From: an uncultured bacterium
GTDB taxonomy: Bacteria > Acidobacteriota > UBA890
Assembly: GCA_937922775.1 (NCBI GenBank)
Contig: CALAKE010000163.1
Location: forward strand, 1 to 10,892
Length of the DNA: 10,892 nt
Direction of reading: 5' to 3'
Notes under the pieces: model-generated
The model's database searches: none
What the model was told of the DNA's origin: nothing
What the model saw: only the letters and a program-made list of their open reading frames with translations
Shown here: piece after piece, positions 6,376 to 10,892 of the stretch
Position numbering within the stretch: the first letter of the stretch is position 1
Layout of the letters: every line of letters starts with the position of its first letter
Translations under genes and position numbers: made by a program

Positions 6376-7538
6376 CGCTCCTCCGCCGCCTCCGGATCCA
6401 TCACCTCTTCGATGAGGTCATCCAGCCACACGCCGGGCTCGAAGTAGGTGTCCTTCCAGGTCGGGTGAATCGCGTCGAGAAGCTCGGCGAGGCCGTGGCC
6501 GATGCCATAAAACGAGGTGGGGTCGCCCGCACCCATCGAGGTCGAGCTGCGGATCATCCAGAAGTGAGTGCGCATGACCTCTTCCCAGACTCGCGGATAC
6601 GACATGTTGCCCTGTAGAGTTCCGAAGCCAGGAACGGGCCGAAACTGGCCGCGGTTTTCCATGTCCGCAGCGAGCAAGGAAACTCGCACCTGACTGTACC
6701 GAGCGACACCTTCCTTCCACGTCTGGTAGCGGAAGTAGCTATACGACTCCTCGCCGTATTTGAGCGTGACGATGGTCTTGAAGTTCTGCAGTGCTGCCCA
6801 GGAAGTCTCGGCCAGAAAGGTCCTCTGCACGGCGCGGGGGAGCGTCCGCGACCTTGTCCAGAAGTCATACAGTGCCTGGCCGAGCAGGTGGATGGCGTGG
6901 CCAATGTCCTTGTCGCCATAGGCAAAGGGGTAGTCGAGCTGTAGCGACGGATATGCGGCCCGGCCGAGCGAGAGGCCACGCACCTTGGTCGCCTCATCTC
7001 GGTTCATTTGCAGTACATGGAACCACTCGTGCACCAGAGTGAGGGCCCACTCATTCGGGCTTTCCTCAGCGGGGCGCCAGGCTCCTGTGATGGCGGCGGG
7101 CACACCCTCGATCGGAAACGACGCACGCAGGGCAGGCGGCAACGTTCGCGCCCTGCGGTAGATAGGTCGACCGAGAAAGCTCTGGTCGGTTTCACTGAAC
7201 TCTCCACTGGGTCGCCATGAGGGCGGGGCATTCACCAGAAACTCGAGATCATCGTCGACGAGGAGGACTGTTAACGGAATCGATGCCCATCCCTGCCAGA
7301 CCTGTGTTCCGGCTACTGACACGAGCGCGAAGGCCTCGCGCAGCACCAGTAGTTGTTCGGCAGAAATCTCATCGTCAGCGGTCGCACCTGCGGCAGCACG
7401 TGCCGGGGCACTGGCGGCCAAAGTGGAGACGAGAACGGCGAGGCACACGATGGAAAGCCAAGTCCTCGATCGCGAAGATCGCGGATGGCCGTCAGCGCGG
7501 GTCCCTGCTTGACTGTAGTCCGATATCAATTTGGGCAA
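6372..7538 (-). CDS. Secreted HExxH zinc-metallopeptidase-like protein of unknown family
   Basis: I do not recognise the family. The protein (388 residues from the TTG at 7538) has an arginine-rich n-region, a hydrophobic stretch WLSIVCLAVLVSTLAASA (27-44) and an APARA cleavage-like site (about 45-48), so it is exported. The mature part has HEWFH at 170-174 followed by VLQ, a classic HExxH zinc motif, and WKEGVARY at 274-281, resembling the EGxAxY third-ligand helix of gluzincin peptidases (Glu276). The gap of about 100 residues between motifs is long. A further conserved-looking segment is YGIGHGLAELLD (344-355). The start is uncertain: 7538 and 7529 are both TTG without a ribosome binding site. 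The gene is coupled by GTGA to the D-amino-acid enzyme downstream. Substrate unknown. Confidence 0.75.
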   Translation of the reverse strand: MPKLISDYSQAGTRADGHPRSSRSRTWLSIVCLAVLVSTLAASAPARAAAGATADDEISAEQLLVLREAFALVSVAGTQVWQGWASIPLTVLLVDDDLEFLVNAPPSWRPSGEFSETDQSFLGRPIYRRARTLPPALRASFPIEGVPAAITGAWRPAEESPNEWALTLVHEWFHVLQMNRDEATKVRGLSLGRAAYPSLQLDYPFAYGDKDIGHAIHLLGQALYDFWTRSRTLPRAVQRTFLAETSWAALQNFKTIVTLKYGEESYSYFRYQTWKEGVARYSQVRVSLLAADMENRGQFRPVPGFGTLQGNMSYPRVWEEVMRTHFWMIRSSTSMGAGDPTSFYGIGHGLAELLDAIHPTWKDTYFEPGVWLDDLIEEVMDPEAAEER

Positions 7539-7662
7539 CTCGGGTGGGTCGGGGATTCTGTTCCTCGATCCACGAGGGGAGGCAACCCATTTGATCTAAC
7601 ATCATGGTTGCCCGTGGATCGTATTCTACAAACGCGTCGATCGATCCAGTAAACGTTAACAT
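7492..7662 (-). CDS. Possible small upstream protein (56 residues)
   Basis: An ATG at 7662, with a weak GGGA nine bases upstream, opens a 56-residue frame that ends 47 bases inside the 5' end of the peptidase-like gene, in another frame. Composition is ordinary (MLTFTGSIDAFVEYDP at the start, acidic with two Trp/Cys-type positions) and the DNA here is less GC-rich than around it. I recognise no domain. It may be a leader peptide, a relic or chance. The same DNA is the divergent regulatory region between this transcript and the methyltransferase gene at 7708. Confidence 0.2.
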   Translation of the reverse strand: MLTFTGSIDAFVEYDPRATMMLDQMGCLPSWIEEQNPRPTRVAQIDIGLQSSRDPR

Positions 7663-7707
7663 TCTGGTCGTCCCGGTGCCTTGCCGGTCGACCTCTGAGC
7701 CAACCCG

Positions 7708-8712
7708 ATGACCAACACCCTCGAGCGTCTGAATCGTTATCGAGAGCTGGTTGATGATTGGCCGGCCTTTATCGAGGCCTGTCGGATGCCGCTGCCGACA
7801 GTCGTGTGGGTCAATCCTCTGCGACAGGCCGCGCTTCTGAAACTGGGGAAGCAGGGAGCCCCCGCTACGTCCGCAGGCACCGACTGCGCCTCTGATTCTG
7901 ACATCCTGATCGCCACCAGCATCCTGGCCACGAGGCTCGAGGCACTCGGTTACCCTTCTCAGCCCGTGAACTGGTACCCGGGCGCCTTGCGGGTGGATGA
8001 CATCGACAAGCCCGGCAAGACTCTCGATTTCTATCTGGGGCTCTATCACGTGCAGGAGGAAATATCGCTTCTGCCGGCGGTGCTCCTCGCTGCCGAGCCG
8101 GGGGAGCGAGTGCTCGACCTGTGTGCAGCCCCCGGAGGCAAGACGGCGCAGATAGCCTGCCAAATGGAGAACACCGGCACACTGGTTGCGAATGACATCA
8201 GACCGAATCGGCTGAGGGCCCTACGGTCGAACTGTGAGCGGCTCGGTCTTCTCAACGTGGTCGTGTCGTCTCATGATGGCACCCGGTTCCCGCTCGAAGT
8301 TGGCCAGTTCGACCGGGTGCTGCTGGACGTACCCTGCTCTTGTGAGGGCAACGTCCGGCAATCTGGCAAGATTCCCTTCGAGCAGGCAGGCGGGGTCAGA
8401 GGCAGAGCGGGCTTGCAGGCGACGCTTCTGGGTCGCGCCTGGAAGCTCCTTGCTCCAGGTGGCGTGTTGGTTTATTCGACATGTACCTTCGCGCCCGAGG
8501 AAAACGAGCTCGTGCTCGACTATGTTCTCGGTGAGGATGCCAAGATCGAGCCGTTAGAAATCGAGGGATTGAGCTCGAGTGCGGGGGTCACGGAGTGGAA
8601 CGGCCGCGGCCTGCGTCCCGATTGTCACAACGTGGCTCGGATCTGGCCCCACCTGAACGATACCGGCGGCTTTGCGGCTGCTCGTATCCGCAAGCGAGGG
8701 GAGGCGCCATGA
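7708..8712 (+). CDS. RsmF/RsmB-type RNA (cytosine-5) methyltransferase, catalytic part
   Basis: A NOL1/NOP2/Sun family enzyme that transfers methyl from S-adenosylmethionine to C5 of cytosine in rRNA (or tRNA), in the cytoplasm. Of 334 residues, the N-terminal part carries VVWVNPLR (32-39) and the YHVQEEIS motif (113-120). The Rossmann methyltransferase has the SAM loop LDLCAAPGGKT (136-146), the acidic ribose-binding region (ANDIRPNR), motif IV DVPCSCEG with Cys210 and motif VI YSTCTF with nucleophile Cys259. It ends at IWPHLNDTGGFAAARIRK, the normal end of the catalytic domain. Unlike E. coli RsmF there is no fused C-terminal RNA-binding region; a candidate is encoded by the next gene, which overlaps by ATGA. 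The ATG at 7708 has no clear ribosome binding site. Exact target (RsmF-like, RsmB-like or NSUN-like) cannot be fixed. Confidence 0.93.
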   Translation: MTNTLERLNRYRELVDDWPAFIEACRMPLPTVVWVNPLRQAALLKLGKQGAPATSAGTDCASDSDILIATSILATRLEALGYPSQPVNWYPGALRVDDIDKPGKTLDFYLGLYHVQEEISLLPAVLLAAEPGERVLDLCAAPGGKTAQIACQMENTGTLVANDIRPNRLRALRSNCERLGLLNVVVSSHDGTRFPLEVGQFDRVLLDVPCSCEGNVRQSGKIPFEQAGGVRGRAGLQATLLGRAWKLLAPGGVLVYSTCTFAPEENELVLDYVLGEDAKIEPLEIEGLSSSAGVTEWNGRGLRPDCHNVARIWPHLNDTGGFAAARIRKRGEAP

Positions 8713-9182
8713 GCACGAGCTTCATTCGACTCGATGGTCAGCCCTATGTTGAGTGGTGGGAGGATCGCTTCGGGTTGTCGCCTGCGACGTTTGCAGGTCT
8801 GTGCTTCTATCAACGCGGCCGCTCCACCGTGTGGGCTGGAGTTCCCGACGTTGATGATCTCACGGGGGCGAGGGTCGAGGCCGTGGGCATCCCCCTCCTG
8901 CGACTCGGCGCTCGTTTCTGGAAGCCCACCTCGATCGCTATCATCACCTTTGCGTCCATGGCATCGCGCAACGTGCTCGACCTCGACGATCAAGAGACTC
9001 GTCGCTTTCTCGCGGGCTCGGAGAGTTGTTTGGAGGCGACGGACCCGCGCCGCGAGGACCTGGCCTCCGGATTCATTGTCGCCCGCCACGACGGCGTGGC
9101 CATCGGATGTGGGGAGTGGCACCATGGCACGCTCTACTCCTGTATCCCGAAGGGCAAGCGAGTCGAATCTGTCGACCTTTGA
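8709..9182 (+). CDS. Stand-alone PUA-like RNA-binding domain of NOL1/NOP2/Sun methyltransferases
   Basis: A 157-residue protein whose ATG overlaps the methyltransferase stop as ATGA, with GGGGAGG four bases upstream: a strong, coupled start in a different frame. It resembles the C-terminal region usually fused to RsmF-type methyltransferases. FWKPTSIAIITFASMASRN then VLDLDDQETRRFLAG (about 70-103) looks like the KPT...N.V.L...E...FL.G segment, and GFIVARHDGVAIGCGEWHHG then TLYSCIPKGKR (121-151) looks like the PUA-like strand pattern (G-x-V-x-x-x-x-DG-x-x-x-G-x-G ... L-x-x-x-x-PKG). It has no catalytic motifs. It probably binds the RNA and supplies specificity to the enzyme encoded just before it. 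Assignment is by pattern recognition only. Confidence 0.7.
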   Translation: MSTSFIRLDGQPYVEWWEDRFGLSPATFAGLCFYQRGRSTVWAGVPDVDDLTGARVEAVGIPLLRLGARFWKPTSIAIITFASMASRNVLDLDDQETRRFLAGSESCLEATDPRREDLASGFIVARHDGVAIGCGEWHHGTLYSCIPKGKRVESVDL

Positions 9183-9249
9183 GCCCCGCGCCGACCAGCC
9201 GAGGCGACGAAGCTCCCCAGCCGGGTTAAACTCAGGGTGGCAACGCAAG

Positions 9250-9300
9250 TAGCCACCTGTGGCTAGCGCTGGGTGCGCCAGCGATCAGGCCACTTCGTGG
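9250..9300 (+). other. Three small hairpins in the leader of the aminotransferase gene
   Basis: In the 155-base gap after the PUA-like gene, TAGCCA/TGGCTA (9250-9265), CGCTGG/CCAGCG (9267-9283) and CCAC/GTGG (9290-9300) form consecutive short stems. No T-tract follows. They may end the upstream transcript or structure the downstream leader; nothing known is recognised. Confidence 0.3.
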
Positions 9301-9337
9301 AGACTCTCGTCATTCACGCAGCGGACAGGAGCGTTCA

Positions 9338-10507
9338 ATGAGCGATCGCCGGCAAGACCTCCACCTGTTCATTCCGGGCCCCGCATCGGTTACCCCCGAG
9401 GTGCTGGAGGCGATGGCGCACCCCATCACGCCTCACTACGGAGATGATTTTGTGGCTGCGTACAATCGCTGTATCGACTGTATGCAGCAAATCTTCATGA
9501 CAGAGAACGATCTGTTCCTCCTCGTCGGCCCCGGCACCGCTGCCGCCGACGCCGCGCTGACGAGCGCCCTTCCGGACGGAGCACGTGCGCTGGTGCTGAC
9601 CAATGGCTTCTTTGGCGATAGGTTCGTGGAGATGTGTCAAATGAACCGCGCTGAGACCGAAAAGATGGAGTTCGCTCCAGGTGAACCGATCGACGCCGAT
9701 AGGGTTGCCGACCGGTTGGCACAGGGCCCGGCGTTCGATGCCGTCGTTTGGGTCCACCACGAGACGTCGATGGGAGTCTTGAATCCGGTGGAGCCCATCG
9801 CCAAAGCGGCGCGGAAGCACGGTGCTTTGAGCATCGTCGACGCGGTGTCATCGATCGGCGGCACAGAGATGCGCGTCGACGACTGGGGCGTCGATCTGTG
9901 CGTGACGGTGGGTAACAAATGCCTAGCCACGCCGCCTGGCATCGCGGCGATCTCGGTCAGCGACGCGGCGTGGGATGCCATCGACCGTAACGACAACACC
10001 CGCGGCTGGTACCTGGATCTGCGGGTGTGGCGCAAGTACCGGCAGGACTGGCCGATCTGGCATCCCTACCCGACGACGGTTCCTACAGGTGTGCTCTACG
10101 CCCTGCGGGCAGGGCTCGAGCAGTTGATGGCTGATGGGCTGGAGCAGCGCATCGCTCGTACTGCCGAGGCGGCTCAGGCGGTCCGACACGGACTACGGCA
10201 AGTCGGCTTCGAGATGTTCGTTGATGACGCGTGGGCTTCCCCGATAACAACCGCAGTGAAAGCTCATCCTATGGTTCCTGCGGATGTGCTTCTCGGCTAC
10301 CTCCTGAAGACTCACAACATGCACCTGTCAGGCGGGATCGGCCCCATGCACGGGAAGATCTTCCGCGTCGGCCACATGGGTCAGGCGATCGAGCGTGATG
10401 AGGTGGAGCTTCTGCTGCACGCCATCGAAGAGGGTCTTCGCCTTCACGGCGCAGAAATCCCCGTAGGCGCTAGCCTGGAAGGGATCTGGCCCGAAGTTGC
10501 GGTCTAG
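9338..10507 (+). CDS. Class V PLP aminotransferase, alanine/serine-glyoxylate type
   Basis: A fold-type I, class V aminotransferase of 389 residues, full length for the alanine-glyoxylate/serine-pyruvate family, cytoplasmic. Visible marks are FIPGPASVTPEVLEAM at the N-terminus (11-26), the LVGPGT phosphate-binding turn (62-67), VHHETSMGVLNP (139-150), SIVDAVSSIGG with the pyridine-N aspartate Asp168, the PLP lysine Lys194 in VGNKCLATPPG, PTTVPTGVLYALRAGL, and FRVGHMG with Arg343 as the carboxylate ligand. The family usually has Gln before the lysine (GSQK); here it is Asn. AGGAG six bases upstream sets the ATG at 9338. Donor could be alanine, serine or ureidoglycine; no purine or photorespiratory neighbour decides it. 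Likely its own transcript. Confidence 0.9.
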   Translation: MSDRRQDLHLFIPGPASVTPEVLEAMAHPITPHYGDDFVAAYNRCIDCMQQIFMTENDLFLLVGPGTAAADAALTSALPDGARALVLTNGFFGDRFVEMCQMNRAETEKMEFAPGEPIDADRVADRLAQGPAFDAVVWVHHETSMGVLNPVEPIAKAARKHGALSIVDAVSSIGGTEMRVDDWGVDLCVTVGNKCLATPPGIAAISVSDAAWDAIDRNDNTRGWYLDLRVWRKYRQDWPIWHPYPTTVPTGVLYALRAGLEQLMADGLEQRIARTAEAAQAVRHGLRQVGFEMFVDDAWASPITTAVKAHPMVPADVLLGYLLKTHNMHLSGGIGPMHGKIFRVGHMGQAIERDEVELLLHAIEEGLRLHGAEIPVGASLEGIWPEVAV

Positions 10508-10513
10508 TGTTCA

Positions 10514-10546
10514 CAGCCCCCTACTGCCGGTGGTAGCGGAGGGCTG
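10514..10546. terminator. Hairpin between convergent genes, possible bidirectional terminator
   Basis: CAGCCC (10514-10519) pairs with GGGCTG (10541-10546), and inside it CTAC (10521-10524) pairs with GTAG (10533-10536) around an eight-base loop. It lies seven bases after the aminotransferase stop and before the convergent gene at 10581. No T-run follows on either strand, so it is not a canonical Rho-independent terminator. Confidence 0.4.
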
Positions 10547-10580
10547 AAAGCGGAGCCAGGGCGACGGTATCAGCGACGAC

Positions 10581-10892
10581 CTAGTTCTCGATGATGGTCC
10601 AGTTTTCGACCTGAACCGCGAAGGTGAAGACGCGGTTGGCCTCGTCCCAGCCCATCGTGCCGGGCTCATTGACCGTTGTACGTTCGGCGGGAGCCAAACG
10701 TACCGAAGTGCGCTCGGTTTTCACCACGCTGTCACTCTCGTCCAGGAAGTCGAACCTCACGGTGATGTCGAGAGTCTGCGTGGTGTCGTTCGCTACGGCC
10801 ACGGTCCAGTTGTATGGGGCGGGCTGGGTGCGGTCGGTCACCTCACCCCACTGAAAGTCCTCTTCGGTCAGGGTGATACTGCCGACCAGTTG
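10581..10892 (-). CDS. Beta-rich hypothetical protein, C-terminal part (runs off the window)
   Basis: The reading frame is open to the last base of the window, so only the C-terminal 103 residues are seen; a GTG at 10841 lies inside it and need not be the start. The segment alternates polar and hydrophobic residues as in an immunoglobulin-like or FxLYD-like beta sandwich: YNWTVAVANDTTQTLDITVR then FDFLDESDSVVKTE, and later a RLAPAERTTVNEP strand pair. Such domains, with a phrase meaning a normal chain has variable decoration of secreted or cell-envelope proteins, are common in bacterial lipoproteins, but no signal peptide is in view and I do not assign a function. It converges on the aminotransferase gene. 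Confidence 0.6.
   Translation of the reverse strand, partial: QLVGSITLTEEDFQWGEVTDRTQPAPYNWTVAVANDTTQTLDITVRFDFLDESDSVVKTERTSVRLAPAERTTVNEPGTMGWDEANRVFTFAVQVENWTIIEN

Noticed and set aside
8625..9248. 207-residue minus-strand reading frame opposite the PUA-like gene
   Set aside because: It is a shadow of high-GC coding on the other strand, with no domain-like sequence, no good start, and overlap of the whole PUA-like gene.

Overview
The window is 10.9 kb of GC-rich, gene-dense bacterial chromosome. It has a queuosine-precursor operon, a bacterial type I QueF, an M28 glutaminyl-cyclase-type enzyme and a GAF-GAF-GGDEF signalling protein. There are no rRNA or tRNA genes, CRISPR arrays, or recognisable insertion sequences. 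The phylum cannot be fixed from the sequence. The gene mix would suit a free-living, Gram-negative-like environmental bacterium, but that is only an inference.

Layout, left to right. (1) 2-667 (+): 3' part of a zinc-dependent M28 glutaminyl-peptide cyclotransferase. (2) 706-2442 (-): operon queC-queD-queF, transcribed right to left, which supplies three of the steps to preQ1. queE is not here. A good sigma70-like promoter with an overlapping TGACTC-N10-GAGTCA dyad lies at 2495-2523. (3) 2558-4081 (-): a diguanylate cyclase with two GAF sensor domains, an intact GGEEF site and an intact RxxD inhibitory site, with a candidate promoter and a hairpin leader upstream. (4) 4082-4668: a long non-coding stretch with a 12-bp perfect-stem hairpin at 4445-4496. 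(5) 4669-5211 (+): a stand-alone tyrosine-recombinase catalytic fold that has lost nearly all its catalytic residues yet keeps an open frame. (6) 5278-7538 (-): a two-gene, GTGA-overlapping unit of a secreted HExxH metallopeptidase-like protein followed by a PLP- and metal-dependent D-serine dehydratase/D-threonine aldolase family enzyme. (7) 7708-9182 (+): an RsmF/RsmB-type RNA m5C methyltransferase overlapping, by ATGA, a separate small gene that looks like the PUA-like RNA-binding tail normally fused to RsmF. (8) 9338-10507 (+): a class V alanine/serine-glyoxylate-type aminotransferase. (9) 10581-10892 (-): 3' end of a beta-rich protein running off the window.

Functionally, the tRNA-modification operon and the rRNA/tRNA methyltransferase pair are housekeeping. 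The D-amino-acid lyase and the glyoxylate-type aminotransferase are amino-acid metabolism. The most unusual items are the split methyltransferase/PUA gene pair, the catalytically dead recombinase with its nearby hairpin, and the unassigned secreted metallopeptidase coupled to a D-amino-acid enzyme. No complete new multi-gene system can be demonstrated from the sequence alone.
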